A program made the position numbers and the translations under genes. Source: Vibrio rarus (GTDB taxonomy: Bacteria; Pseudomonadota; Gammaproteobacteria; Enterobacterales; Vibrionaceae). Taken from it: DNA of 64,000 nucleotides. Below, piece by piece: positions 1 through 9,215 of the stretch (its first letter is position 1; each line of letters begins with the position of its first letter). Where the stretch lies: assembly GCF_024347075.1 (NCBI RefSeq), contig NZ_AP024901.1:1-64000 (forward strand), read 5' to 3'. The notes under the pieces were generated by a model, which was not told the origin of the DNA, did no database searches, and saw only the letters and a list, made by a program, of their open reading frames with translations.

Positions 1-485
1 GCAGAAGCGCCACAGAAGATACCTTCAATTCCCGCAATAAATCCAATGGTGTGGTTACCAGTGAAATCGTGAGCGGCCAGGAGGAAGAACAAGATAGTTA
101 GCGAACCAAAGATAACTTGTTTTGCCATAGGGTAGCGAAGTGAGCCGATAAACATGAATCCAGTAAAGATACCCCATAAAACAAGGAACCACGCCATAAA
201 TCCAGCTGGACTTGCAGGTAGTCCCATATTTGGCATAACAATAATACCAACCAACGTTAGCCAGAAAAGACCATAAGAAGTAAATGCTGTTGTGCCGAAA
301 GTATCGCCACGTTTAAAGCACATGATGCCAACAATAACTTGACTTAAACCACCATAAAATATGCCCATAGCTAGGATCATAGAATCCATTGGGAAGAAAC
401 CTGCATTGTGGATGTTTAGCAAGACGGTGGTCATCCCGAAGCCCATGAGTCCAAGTGGAGCAGGATTGGCCAGTTTGTTTGACAT
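1..485 (-). CDS. Acetate transporter, SatP/YaaH (GPR1/FUN34) family, partial
   Basis: The protein starts at the ATG at 485 and runs off the left edge, so the C-terminus is missing. The first residues hold the family signature [14 protein letters not shown], followed by hydrophobic segments typical of the six-helix acetate/succinate-proton symporters of the inner membrane. About 161 of an expected 190-200 residues are visible. It stands alone at the window edge, with about 230 bp to the next gene on the same strand, which ends in its own terminator. Family assignment is firm. That acetate is the substrate is known for the family, not shown here. Confidence 0.9.
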   Translation of the reverse strand, partial: MSNKLANPAPLGLMGFGMTTVLLNIHNAGFFPMDSMILAMGIFYGGLSQVIVGIMCFKRGDTFGTTAFTSYGLFWLTLVGIIVMPNMGLPASPAGFMAWFLVLWGIFTGFMFIGSLRYPMAKQVIFGSLTILFFLLAAHDFTGNHTIGFIAGIEGIFCGAS

Positions 486-663
486 GTAATTACCTTATTC
501 AAATATATGCGTAAAAATTGAACGAGGATTTTAAAGGAGGTAATATGAAATACAAATAATGAAAATGGAAACTAAGATTTTATATTTGGAATTGACGGTA
601 ATATGAAGAATGAGCAGTTACTTAGTACGATCGGTATTAACAGCCTCAAGCCTAGTATAGGTA

Positions 664-691
664 CAAAAAAACCCGCACAAAAAATGCAGGC
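664..691 (-). terminator. Rho-independent terminator of the APC permease
   Basis: A 7-bp stem (671-677 with 685-691, two G-T pairs) is followed on the minus strand by a run of seven T. It lies just past the stop of the permease gene. Confidence 0.7.
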
Positions 692-715
692 TTTTTTAGA
701 TAACTAACAACAAAT

Positions 716-2077
716 CTAGCTTAGACGTGAAGTAGATTTAGCATACACAATTAATCCAAATATCGCGATGATGCTTGAAATAATGAAAGAGGTGATATGG
801 TCAGGAATAAACCCGTATAACGCATAACCAGTACCTGCAATCGCAACAAGCACAAATAGTGGCAAGGCGGGTACGCGAATTAAGCGAGGGGCATCGGGTT
901 GAGTGCAACGAAGGCGCCATACACCTATAAATAATGAGGCGTAAATAATCCACATTAATGCAATAGGTAGATCCCCATACAAGTCAAAAATGTCTTTGTT
1001 TACACTGCTTGCTGCCAACACAAAACCCACAATCATATATAAAGCTAATAAAGCCAACATAGTGAGGCCCGAACGAACCGGTAAGTTAGTTCTACTTGAT
1101 ACAGTGAGCAATGCTTGAGAACCAGGGAAGTTACGACGCATAGCCAACGAATATGGCATGCGCATACCTAGCAGCATCAAGCCATTAAATCCGCCAAGGG
1201 CAGAAATAACGATGAAAAAGGAAAGGGTTCGACCTAAATTTTCACCAAATAGAATGTTAGCCACTTGAGATACACCCATATCGTCATAAGCGAAAGCCGC
1301 ACCTTGAGAAACCGACAGTAGACCTAAAGTAAATAAAACATACACTAGACCGATGATAGCAAGGCCACCCACCATAGCTAGCGGTAAGTTTCGCTGAGGG
1401 TTTTTGATCTCATGAGCGATAGTGGTGACATAGATCCAACCATCAAACGCAAACAGAACAGGGATCAAAGCCGCCGCAATAGCTGCAGCAAAGCTAACAT
1501 CGCTAACCGGTATAACAGCATCAGCAGAGGCAGTGACTACGTCACCATGGTAGAACACGCCAAATAGAGCGATACCTAACAAAGGAATAAGCTTAATAAT
1601 GGTTGCGACGCGCTGCAGTAGTCCACCTAGGGATTCTGCAAGTAAATTGGCTGCAGCAAAGGTGATAAAATACAAAGCCGAAAGCCCGACTAATACCGGA
1701 ATAGTAGGTTCAATCTGCAAAAATTCGCAAGTGAACACGGCTGAGTAATAAAGAATAACCGATAAAATCAGCGGGATATAAAGTACGGTTTGCACCCAAC
1801 CCACAAAAAAGCCAAAACGTTCACCCCATGCCGTCTCACTGAAGGACATTAATCCTCCTGTTTTCGACCCCATAGAAGCAATTTCAGAAATAACAATAGC
1901 GGCTATTGTCGTTAATAATGCAGCAAGTATCCAAGTAATAACAGCGTAATCACCATTACCCCCAGTCGCTCGCAGTACCGGACCTGCTTTAAAGAAAATA
2001 CCGATGCCAACAACGATCCCGACAACCAGTGACACCGCTGTGCCTAAACCGTATTTAGGCTGTAACTTTTCGTGCAC
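716..2077 (-). CDS. APC-superfamily amino-acid permease
   Basis: An inner-membrane amino-acid carrier of 453 residues with about 12 hydrophobic segments. The N-terminal GIVVGIGIFFKAG stretch is the unwound TM1 substrate-binding motif of APC transporters. FDGWIYVTTIAHEIKNP in the middle resembles the TM6 region of the LAT-like exchangers (SteT type). The start is a GTG at 2077 with a GAGG ribosome site about 9 bases upstream. No partner gene is adjacent, so substrate specificity cannot be read from context; a serine/threonine or other neutral amino-acid exchanger is the closest family analogy. Confidence 0.85.
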   Translation of the reverse strand: MHEKLQPKYGLGTAVSLVVGIVVGIGIFFKAGPVLRATGGNGDYAVITWILAALLTTIAAIVISEIASMGSKTGGLMSFSETAWGERFGFFVGWVQTVLYIPLILSVILYYSAVFTCEFLQIEPTIPVLVGLSALYFITFAAANLLAESLGGLLQRVATIIKLIPLLGIALFGVFYHGDVVTASADAVIPVSDVSFAAAIAAALIPVLFAFDGWIYVTTIAHEIKNPQRNLPLAMVGGLAIIGLVYVLFTLGLLSVSQGAAFAYDDMGVSQVANILFGENLGRTLSFFIVISALGGFNGLMLLGMRMPYSLAMRRNFPGSQALLTVSSRTNLPVRSGLTMLALLALYMIVGFVLAASSVNKDIFDLYGDLPIALMWIIYASLFIGVWRLRCTQPDAPRLIRVPALPLFVLVAIAGTGYALYGFIPDHITSFIISSIIAIFGLIVYAKSTSRLS

Positions 2078-2383
2078 TTGAAATACCTCTATTTGTTCTA
2101 GCGAAAGAAAATATTGGAAGGCGAGCAGTTTAGACTAATTGAAGAAAAATGCGAACCACAATGCCTTTCACGGGAGCATACACCACTCATAGACGCTTTT
2201 AGTTTTGTAAGCATAGATTTCATTTTGGTAAAACCAAAATAAAATATGCCAATAAATACTCTGTCTATTGGGCTCAGTAAGTGGTGTGCGTGTCAGTCAC
2301 GAAATGGCGTCGTAATCACTGATGACGAAAGCGGTAAGGGCCGTTGTCGATGATTGATTGTGAAACGTTCACTTCACATCAAT
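2078..2383. other. Intergenic region upstream of the permease
   Basis: About 300 bp between the permease start and the end of the small minus-strand gene. It presumably carries the permease promoter. I see no clear operator, terminator or RNA structure. Confidence 0.4.
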
Positions 2384-2680
2384 CTAAGAGGCAATATTTA
2401 CCGCTGGGATATTGTTTCTTACTAAAGCTCGTTTAACATTTTTGCACAGCTTTGCAAAACGTCGAATATCATCAAAATTAGGGGGTGTCCCATTGCTGAT
2501 ATAGTGCTCCCAGTAGGTCAGTTCAGTGTCCACCAGTTCCATTAATTTTTTGGGACAACCTACGCAATTGGTCCCTGTACCACAAACAAAAGTCTCATCT
2601 TCATAAAGGGGTAATTCAATCTTTGCTTGCTCTATGATGTTACGCATTGCAGTAATTCGGTCGGGTTTGGGTGTTGGCAT
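2384..2680 (-). CDS. Conserved-looking hypothetical protein with a Cys motif
   Basis: Not recognised. A 98-residue soluble, acidic/helical protein with a four-residue-spaced Cys cluster (CGTGTNCVGCPKK) that could bind a metal or be redox-active. The reading frame extends to a TTG at 2695, but the ATG at 2680 is the more usual start; no strong ribosome site is visible for either. A palindromic ATTGTAATACAAA box lies about 30 bp upstream (2710-2722) and matches the operator motif found before the alginate genes. Function unknown. Confidence 0.6.
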   Translation of the reverse strand: MPTPKPDRITAMRNIIEQAKIELPLYEDETFVCGTGTNCVGCPKKLMELVDTELTYWEHYISNGTPPNFDDIRRFAKLCKNVKRALVRNNIPAVNIAS

Positions 2681-2709
2681 CGTCGTGTTGTCCAAGTAGC
2701 TTTGGCGGT

Positions 2710-2722
2710 ATTGTAATACAAA
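2710..2722. promoter_or_regulatory. GntR-type operator look-alike
   Basis: ATTGTAATACAAA is identical in 13 of 13 bases to the box before the symporter at 59.8 kb. It lies upstream of the small Cys-motif gene. It may be chance, because the neighbour has no known link to alginate. Confidence 0.3.
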
Positions 2723-3058
2723 TAATTAAAGTTGCATCTAAAATATACTTACTAAAAGAGGGGGGGGGATGCTTCCTGTTAACTTCAACCCCACTAAGGC
2801 GAATATTAAACCTTTATTCTTCTTGCCCTATAAGAGGCATTGTCTTTGCCTGGAACTGTACTGCATTGCGACACCCAAATAGTGCAAGCATCTGCGTTGA
2901 AAAACAATGCAACCTTAATGTGATAAGAATTGCTTATCACTGATCTATTTATTACTTATTAGAGTACTTACCAAGTGCTTGCTATAAATGCACCGCATAA
3001 TCATCGTACAAAAAATTCAATGAAATAAATGGTTGGATTTTAACTAAAAGGTAAGTAA

Positions 3059-3829
3059 ATGAAATATTTAGTATCGTTAATGCTATTAGTGAGCCTAGTA
3101 GGTTGTAACTCTTCATCGAGTGATAATGGATCGCAATCTATCCCGCCTGCACACCTACCAGATGGAACGGTACCGGATCGCCCAAGTCCTGATGTAGGCG
3201 AACCGGGACATTTACCTGGCGATCTACATCCAGACAGATTACCTATTGAATGGTATGCAGAAGCCTCGGCACGTTATGGCATGAGTATTGAAGATTTAGA
3301 TGCTGTATGTCGATACTCTGCACATCAACAGCAAGTCGCTATTCATGTCTCTTGTGTATGGGACAATGAGCAACTCACTATAGTTTACTTCGCCTCTCGC
3401 CATACGAGTGAGCCCGAGTTTCTCTATGATCACTCATTTATTTGGGTTATTGACGATACGCGAATTGATCACGGCATAATTTGGCCTATGACCAATCATC
3501 AAGCATCTGGACTGGCAGGAAAAAGCTTACATGTGGCTTATGATGATGTGAGTTTTAATATTAGAACACAGTGTACAGAAGGGGATTGCACGGTGATCAA
3601 CCATGTGCTGACACATACAGCAGATAATCACCATGTCATATCAAACGGAATTCCTTACAATCACACAACAGATTTTGTTATGAGCACTTATAAGGAATCT
3701 GAGCGTTTTTACTATCGTGCTAATTTCAACGATCGCAATACAGGGGAAACTTTTAATAATACCTTGCATCTACAAGATGATTTCCCATCGTTAATGCACG
3801 CTGTTCTAGCCCCTGCATTTGGCTACTAA
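3059..3829 (+). CDS. Putative lipoprotein of unknown function
   Basis: A 256-residue protein with a lipoprotein signal (LVGC, Cys16, Asn at +2, compatible with outer-membrane sorting), then a Ser/Asn and Pro/Asp/Gly-rich linker to about residue 60. The remaining mature domain is probably beta-rich and has four Cys (CRYSAH, HVSCVW, TQCTEGDC) that could form two disulfides. An AAGG ribosome site precedes the ATG. It is monocistronic with no informative neighbours. I do not recognise the domain. Confidence 0.75.
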   Translation: MKYLVSLMLLVSLVGCNSSSSDNGSQSIPPAHLPDGTVPDRPSPDVGEPGHLPGDLHPDRLPIEWYAEASARYGMSIEDLDAVCRYSAHQQQVAIHVSCVWDNEQLTIVYFASRHTSEPEFLYDHSFIWVIDDTRIDHGIIWPMTNHQASGLAGKSLHVAYDDVSFNIRTQCTEGDCTVINHVLTHTADNHHVISNGIPYNHTTDFVMSTYKESERFYYRANFNDRNTGETFNNTLHLQDDFPSLMHAVLAPAFGY

Positions 3830-3878
3830 ACATTAAACATAGCCCCAACACAGGCAAGGCATTAAAGAAAATGTCACT

Positions 3879-4598
3879 CTATGGCTGTTGTTTTGTTGGG
3901 GCTAATGCTATCTCTCGTATACAAACGTTCTGTGGTTGCTGAAAAGCAAAAAGCACGGCACGCGCCACATCATCCGCTGCAAGTACGCCGCCCATATCTT
4001 CTTTCCATGCATCATAACCATCTTTAATTTCTTGGGATGAGGTATGAGACAGTAGCTCGGTTTCAACCGCGCCAGGTGCGATAGTGGTCACTCGGATATT
4101 ATCTGCAGCCACCTCTTCACGAACATTTTCAGAAATAGCATGCACGGCAAACTTGGTACCGCAGTACGCGGCATGACTTGGGAAAGTTTTCTTGCCCGCA
4201 ATAGAGCTGATGTTCACTATGGTGCCACTGTTACGAGACTTCATTGAAGCTAGCACGGCTTGCATGCCATTTAAAAGCCCGAGCACATTGACATCAAACA
4301 TACGCTTCCATTCACTAGCATCTTGAGTATCGATTTGACCTAACAACATGGTTCCAGCGTTATTAACCAGACCTTCCACCGGACCAAATTGTTGCTCAGC
4401 CTTGGCGATAGCTGTAGCAAAAGAGCCTTGAACAGTCACATCTACTTTTTCACATAGTGCATTTGGTAGTTGTAAAGCTTGTAGTTTGTCTATACGGCGC
4501 GCAACAAGAAGAAGAGGGTGACCTTGCGCACTCAAGCGACGAGCTATCGCTTCCCCAATACCGGAGCTTGCGCCCGTAACAACAATCAGTTTTTTCAT
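3879..4598 (-). CDS. Short-chain dehydrogenase/reductase (SDR), YdfG-like
   Basis: A classical NAD(P)-dependent SDR of 239 residues: TGASSGIG cofactor motif near the N-terminus, NNAG in the middle, then the Ser, YCGTK (Tyr-x-x-x-Lys) catalytic residues, and the PGAVETEL region. The open frame extends upstream to 4844, but only through a tandem repeat. The ATG at 4598 (or 4601) has a GGAG ribosome site at 4605-4608 and begins exactly at the Rossmann fold. It diverges from a LysR regulator, an arrangement common for SDRs under LysR control. Substrate unknown; the neighbourhood gives no link to alginate, and it does not resemble the known alginate DEH reductase family. Confidence 0.88.
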   Translation of the reverse strand: MKKLIVVTGASSGIGEAIARRLSAQGHPLLLVARRIDKLQALQLPNALCEKVDVTVQGSFATAIAKAEQQFGPVEGLVNNAGTMLLGQIDTQDASEWKRMFDVNVLGLLNGMQAVLASMKSRNSGTIVNISSIAGKKTFPSHAAYCGTKFAVHAISENVREEVAADNIRVTTIAPGAVETELLSHTSSQEIKDGYDAWKEDMGGVLAADDVARAVLFAFQQPQNVCIREIALAPTKQQP

Positions 4599-4729
4599 CA
4601 TTTTCTCCAATATACTCTGCAACAACACAAAATGTGTCGATTTTGAAAGTGTAGTGGATATTATTTTGTTGATATATATCATCTTACTTAAAACACTGTT
4701 GCTATATAGCAACAATAAATGAAGATAAA

Positions 4730-4798
4730 GGGATGTTGGGATGTTGGGATGTTGGGATGTTGGGATGTTGGGATGTTGGGATGTTGGGATGTTGGGAT
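4730..4798. repeat. 8-bp tandem repeat, unit GGGATGTT, about 8.6 copies
   Basis: Eight perfect GGGATGTT units (4730-4793) plus GGGAT. It lies between the divergent SDR and LysR genes, about 77 bp before the LysR start. The unit is not a multiple of three and lies outside both likely coding regions. Confidence 0.97.
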
Positions 4799-4875
4799 AG
4801 GTTGAAAAGTGCCGAAAGTGACGGGCAATAGAGTTCAACTTCAATGAAAGACTAGGGCTGTAGTGAGTGTAATGT

Positions 4876-5799
4876 ATGTTAAATAAGGTGAACCTGAGTG
4901 AGCTTCGCTCCTTTATATTAATTGCTCAATTAGGCAATTTTACCCGTGCAGCAGAAACGCTAAACGTGTCACGTTCGCATGTTTCAAGGCAAATTAGCCA
5001 GCTAGAATCGGATTTAGGGGTGACTTTACTACTAAGAACAACACGAACCCTGAAATTAACGAAAGCTGGACTGCAGTTATTTGAACGATGCCAAAAATCA
5101 TTTGATGCTATCGACCAAGCGTTATTGGCGGCCATTGATGGCGTGGAAGAGATCCGTGGCCATATCGCGATTAACTGTGTTGGTGGTGTGCTAGGAGAAG
5201 ATCTCTTAGTGCCCATGATAAATGAATTTATGGCCTTATATCCGCAAGTCACGATTCGTTTGGACTTTAGTAGTCACCGCGTTGATTTAATTGAAGAGGA
5301 TTTTGATTTAGCGTTTCGAATGGGGGCATTACCCGACGCCAGTTTTGTTGCTAGAAAACTGGCTGATATTGAGATGGTGACCCTTGCCAGTCCCGAGTAT
5401 TTACAAAAACGAAATGTTATTACCCATCCTAAACATTTGCCGCAGCACCGTTGTTTGATAGGGTCTGTAAATCGTTGGAGTTTTATACACTGCCAAACGG
5501 GTGAGAGCGTAGATGTGCAAATTAACGGAGATTTGCAGTGCAAAAATGGTAGAGCTTTGGTTAATGGTGCGCTTTTAGGTAACGGAATTATTCGGGTACC
5601 TTTGTTGTATTGTCAGAAAGATGTGGCAACAGGAAGATTACAGAATGTATTTTCCGAGTGGTCTATTCCTAGTGTGAATTTTTCTATGATTTATCACAAG
5701 GATAAATTTAGGCCGGCCCGTTTGACTCGATTAATTGATTTTTTTAGCCATAAGTTCACAAAGCAAATGATTGTATCGATGATAGAAAGTGGTAAATAA
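4876..5799 (+). CDS. LysR-type transcriptional regulator
   Basis: A 307-residue LTTR. The N-terminal winged helix-turn-helix is clear (FTRAAETLNVSRSHVSRQIS at about 22-41, then LESDLGVTLLLRTTRTLKLT), followed by a periplasmic-binding-like effector domain with an AFRMG motif typical of the CrgA/AaeR-like subgroup. It diverges from the SDR gene and probably regulates it and itself. No strong ribosome site precedes the ATG. The octanucleotide repeat lies in its upstream region. Confidence 0.9.
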   Translation: MLNKVNLSELRSFILIAQLGNFTRAAETLNVSRSHVSRQISQLESDLGVTLLLRTTRTLKLTKAGLQLFERCQKSFDAIDQALLAAIDGVEEIRGHIAINCVGGVLGEDLLVPMINEFMALYPQVTIRLDFSSHRVDLIEEDFDLAFRMGALPDASFVARKLADIEMVTLASPEYLQKRNVITHPKHLPQHRCLIGSVNRWSFIHCQTGESVDVQINGDLQCKNGRALVNGALLGNGIIRVPLLYCQKDVATGRLQNVFSEWSIPSVNFSMIYHKDKFRPARLTRLIDFFSHKFTKQMIVSMIESGK

Positions 5800-5931
5800 A
5801 AGAATACTTACTTAGTCATCTTTTAATCTTTTATTTAGTTGTATGTGATGGGTTACCGCTAATGCAACAGCTTGATTTTTCCGTATCATACAAGCAATAA
5901 AGATAGGTAATAATGTATTAAAGAGGAAAAT

Positions 5932-6309
5932 ATGACGCAAATAAAAAGTAATGACGTTACAATAAAGAACATTTTTCTTTTTAGAACGAATCAACTGCAG
6001 CGCTTACCTTATTTAGGCTATTCATTAGTGAGTTTCCTATTTGCCATACTCGGCTGCGTAATTTTAATTGAGGCTATTGAGCTTGGCAGTAATTGCGCCA
6101 TTATACTCTTAATGTTTCCACTTTTACTGGCCGTGGTTTGGTTTGGTGGCGGTTTATCTATAGCGCGATGGAAAAACTGCGGTCATAAAGCCTGGCTATA
6201 TGGGCTAGCAGCAGTGGTGACTATGTTACTTGATCTCTATTTTAAGGGGGTTGCGAGTAGCTTATTATGGCTCTATTTGCTTCTAAGGCCACAATCTAAG
6301 AAGATTTAG
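5932..6309 (+). CDS. Small inner-membrane protein, DUF805-like
   Basis: 125 residues with about four hydrophobic segments and a short N-terminal cytoplasmic part (FLFRTNQLQRLPYLGYSLVS), then WFGGGLSIARWKNCGHKAW, which fits the DUF805/YhaH-like pattern (RRLHDxGxSGW-like loop). AGAGGAAA precedes the ATG, and a terminator follows directly. Function of the family is not established. Confidence 0.65.
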   Translation: MTQIKSNDVTIKNIFLFRTNQLQRLPYLGYSLVSFLFAILGCVILIEAIELGSNCAIILLMFPLLLAVVWFGGGLSIARWKNCGHKAWLYGLAAVVTMLLDLYFKGVASSLLWLYLLLRPQSKKI

Positions 6310-6314
6310 CGAAT

Positions 6315-6345
6315 AAAAAGGAGTCTAGTAATGGCTCCTTTTTAT
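6315..6345 (+). terminator. Terminator after the DUF805-like gene
   Basis: AAAAAGGAG (6315-6323) pairs with CTCCTTTTT (6335-6343), giving a stem with a T-rich 3' arm. Confidence 0.8.
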
Positions 6346-6389
6346 GTTTGAAGTAAACATAAATATAAGAGATAACATTGTAATAAAAC

Positions 6390-6626
6390 CTAGATCAGTA
6401 AGTTTTTATTTGAGTTAAGTAAGTTGGACAAGGACTTAGAAATACTTATTTTTTTTAATAAAATTAAATGACCCGCATCATATAACTTCACTAGTACATT
6501 CTCATCTACACTATTGCATTCGCAGTTATAGTTTATTTCTTCTAAAAAGGCATTCATTTTATAAGGTGATAAGTCGAACCTTTCTATTTCGCGTGCTTGA
6601 CTACTGTTGTATACAACAACTTCCAT
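6390..6626 (-). CDS. Small hypothetical protein
   Basis: Not recognised. 78 residues, with a good ribosome site (GGGGAG about 6 bases before the ATG), which is the main reason to believe it is expressed. Acidic first half, C-terminus rich in Ser, Leu and Asn, two close Cys (NCEC). It overlaps no other convincing gene. AT-rich composition hints at an acquired or fast-evolving gene. Confidence 0.45.
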   Translation of the reverse strand: MEVVVYNSSQAREIERFDLSPYKMNAFLEEINYNCECNSVDENVLVKLYDAGHLILLKKISISKSLSNLLNSNKNLLI

Positions 6627-7038
6627 AGGTACTCCCCTAAGAGTAATTAATTTCTCTTAGGAAACTATGGTTGATATTCTATTTAATTAACTAGCTCTAA
6701 ATCACAAACTGAATTATATGAGAACAACCTGTGAATGGGATCAATAAATGCTATTAAAATTGATGAATATTTGAGGCATACGTCACTATGCGCATGGTTG
6801 AAGATGTGCTGTTTACTTGGTAACTATTGTGTACTTTATTGGTGTAATGTTGCTTTTTTATGTAAATGTTATGAATGGCTATACAAAATCACCTTTAAAT
6901 GAAAACTACCATTAACTAAAGTGCTTATTAATTTATTAAACCATTTAACTCTAATAGAGTAGGATTCTAAAGAGGTGTGGCATGATAAAGTAGGCTCATT
7001 AAAAATTGAGCCTACTCATAGAATTGCTGACGTGGCTG
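6627..7038. other. Gene-free region with terminator-like hairpin
   Basis: About 410 bp, AT-rich. The only clear structure is a 10-bp perfect stem (6989-6998 with 7007-7016) just past the OFA transporter stop, which probably acts as its transcription end though the T-run is short. Nothing else is visible. Confidence 0.6.
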
Positions 7039-8271
7039 TTAAGCCATCGCTAATTGAGCGGATTTTGCTTCACTAATTGGACGCGTGATCAGAGATAGCA
7101 CCACACAAACCCCCATCATGATAGCTGAGATAGTGTACGCAAGCGCGTAACTTTCATTGTGGGCCATAGAAAGCCCAACCACAGCAGCGCCAATAGCGCC
7201 ACCAATACCCCATGCGGTATACAGCACACCGTAATTAGTGCCGTAGTTCTTTAGACCATAGAATTCTGCGGTAATAGATGGGAATACAGCCAATAATGTA
7301 CCATATCCAACCGCTGCGATTGCGGTACCAATAATTAGCGTCGCTTCACTGTTAAAGGTAGCAAACAGAACCATATTGATGCCTTGTAGGGCGAACGCAA
7401 TAAACAAGGTACGAAGACCGCCAATTTTGTCCGACAGAATACCAGCTCCAATACGCCCACCAGAGTTAAAGATGGCGAGAATGGAAGCTAAGTATACCGC
7501 ATTAGGTAAGTTGGCTTGCACACTGGCGATAGTTGTAATGTTGCCAATGATCATTAAGCCGGTAGCTGAGGCGAATGCATACATGATCCAAAGGGAGTAA
7601 AACTGTGGCGTTTTTAACATGACTTTCCAAGAGATGTCACTGTTCTGCTTTGTGGCAATAGGAGCCTTGCCTGCTTTTACTTTTGGTGTTTCTGGTACGT
7701 AATCGGCTGGTGGGTTACTAATCGTTGCAGCTAGAGGGACTGCAATTACCAGCACTCCTATACCCAAAATCAGAAAACTTTGCTCAATACCATAATGAGT
7801 GATCAGTGCTGATGTTAGCGGAGCTAAATACACCGCTGCTAGACCGAACCCAGCAGCAATTAATCCATTAACCAGCCCTTTCTTCGACGAGTGAAACCAT
7901 TTCATTGCAGCAGGTGAAAGGCAAGCATAGCCAAAACCAATACCAGCGCCAGCAACGACACCAAAGGTCATGCTTAACATAGCAGTTGATGTAGCAAAGC
8001 TTGAGCCAATCATACCTAAACCCGTGAGCGTTGCGCCTAAGACAAGGATGTTACGAGGCCCCATTCTATCTTGTAAAATACCGGCAACAAGAAGAGCGAT
8101 AGAGAAAGTGATGGTGGCAATGGCATAGGGTTGAGAGGCGTCGGCCGCATTCCAGCCAAGATCAGTGACTAAAGCTTTATTGAATATACTCCAAGCGTAA
8201 AGAATGCCTAAGCAAAGGTTAATACAAAACCCTGCAATTAGGATGCGCATCGCTTTATCGATCTTTTTCAT
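7039..8271 (-). CDS. MFS transporter, oxalate/formate antiporter (OFA) family
   Basis: A 410-residue inner-membrane carrier with 12 predicted helices. GILYAWSIFNKAL in TM1 and the loop-2 motif GxLQDRxGPR mark the OFA family of monocarboxylate carriers; the second half repeats the motif (GGRIGAGILSDKIGG). A GAG-containing site precedes the ATG at 8271. It is isolated, divergent from a small membrane protein gene. OFA members move oxalate, formate, lactate or pyruvate; the actual substrate cannot be told here. A second OFA gene lies at 13.8-15.0 kb. Confidence 0.85.
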   Translation of the reverse strand: MKKIDKAMRILIAGFCINLCLGILYAWSIFNKALVTDLGWNAADASQPYAIATITFSIALLVAGILQDRMGPRNILVLGATLTGLGMIGSSFATSTAMLSMTFGVVAGAGIGFGYACLSPAAMKWFHSSKKGLVNGLIAAGFGLAAVYLAPLTSALITHYGIEQSFLILGIGVLVIAVPLAATISNPPADYVPETPKVKAGKAPIATKQNSDISWKVMLKTPQFYSLWIMYAFASATGLMIIGNITTIASVQANLPNAVYLASILAIFNSGGRIGAGILSDKIGGLRTLFIAFALQGINMVLFATFNSEATLIIGTAIAAVGYGTLLAVFPSITAEFYGLKNYGTNYGVLYTAWGIGGAIGAAVVGLSMAHNESYALAYTISAIMMGVCVVLSLITRPISEAKSAQLAMA

Positions 8272-8817
8272 TGTAGTTCTCAGTACCTTGTAAACTAGGT
8301 TAATTAACGTTGTTGCCTGAAATATTTAAAATCTTTCCACTTTATCAACATTTCTAAGGGCAAGAGGCGCGGATTGTACACAAGTTTATTGTGATTTAAA
8401 TCTCTTTCTTTCAAAAATGGAAAATTAATTTCCATGATCATGATGAAGGTGAAACGCCGTTTGTTTTTGTAAAATGGGCTTCAAAAAAAGCGTCCATTAA
8501 TGAAAGGTTATGCGCACGTAATGGATTATTGTGATGAGCTATGCGTTTATTGAATAAAGTCTCTGTGTATCATTTTATTAACAATTGGCGTTCATTGTCA
8601 CAGTTAAACGACCATAAACAGGATTCATATAGGAAAATTGATTTACGACAATGTTAAAATGTTACGTATATGTAAAATTCACATGGTTCTCAGTCATTTG
8701 AAGAACATATCGTTCAAAAATACAGCTTGCGTGAAAATCTTTTTCAGCCACAATGCACTGAAATCTTGGATTTCAAATTTGCAAGGGATGCTTTACTGAG
8801 CTTTAGTGAGGTTACAT
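8272..8817. other. Divergent promoter region
   Basis: About 545 bp between the OFA carrier and the small membrane protein. AT-rich, holding presumably two promoters. I see short palindromes (such as ATGATCATGAT near 8432) but no operator I can name. Confidence 0.4.
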
Positions 8818-9174
8818 ATGAAAATATTTTTGCTACTACTTATTTCTGTTTTTGCAGGGGCTGCATCTGCTGAACACTTAACTTCTTTTTTGTATGGATT
8901 GAGTACCGCATCACTTGCTGTGGGTGTCTGTTTTTGGCTCGCTTTTCGTTCATCACGCTGGCCACAACTTGCAGTTTTCCTTCTCTTAACGGGAATGCTG
9001 TGCAAACTGGCTATTACTGTAGTGTCGACCATTATGGGAGTTAAAGCAGGATTGATTACTTCACCCTTGATCTTTTCGCTCTCGTATCTGTTTTTTGCTA
9101 TAGCCACAACCTACATTTACTTTTACTTCAAAGATAAAAGTACCAATCGTCAATTAGGCTTGAATCAAGCCTAA
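8818..9174 (+). CDS. Small predicted membrane protein
   Basis: 118 residues from the ATG at 8818, chosen over an upstream in-frame GTG at 8806 because GAGG sits 6 bases before it. The N-terminus looks like a signal peptide or first helix (FLLLLISVFAGAASA), followed by three more hydrophobic segments and a charged tail. I do not recognise a family. A terminator follows. Confidence 0.6.
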   Translation: MKIFLLLLISVFAGAASAEHLTSFLYGLSTASLAVGVCFWLAFRSSRWPQLAVFLLLTGMLCKLAITVVSTIMGVKAGLITSPLIFSLSYLFFAIATTYIYFYFKDKSTNRQLGLNQA

Positions 9175-9215
9175 GCTCTTAAATTCAACATAGTGACGGC
9201 TGAAATGCATTCTTG

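Noticed and set aside
2671..2943. Plus-strand 90-codon frame
   Set aside because: It overlaps the start of the better-supported minus-strand gene, runs through the G9 tract, has no ribosome site and a composition like translated intergenic DNA.
3879..4598. SDR as the missing DEH reductase
   Set aside because: It is a classical SDR next to its own LysR gene, 15 kb from the alginate genes and without the operator; the known Vibrio DEH reductase belongs, as far as I recall, to another dehydrogenase family.
4599..4844. N-terminal extension of the SDR with QHPNIPTS repeats
   Set aside because: It is only the 8-bp tandem repeat read in frame; a good ribosome site and the Rossmann start are at 4598.
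6606..6617. GTTGTATACAAC palindrome as an operator
   Set aside because: Arms are separated by two bases rather than three and it lies inside the coding start of the small hypothetical gene.
8566..8596. Possible second YpdB-type tandem site (GGCGTTCATT)
   Set aside because: Only one unit is good; the partner at 21 bp has six of ten bases and the strand does not fit the nearby OFA gene.
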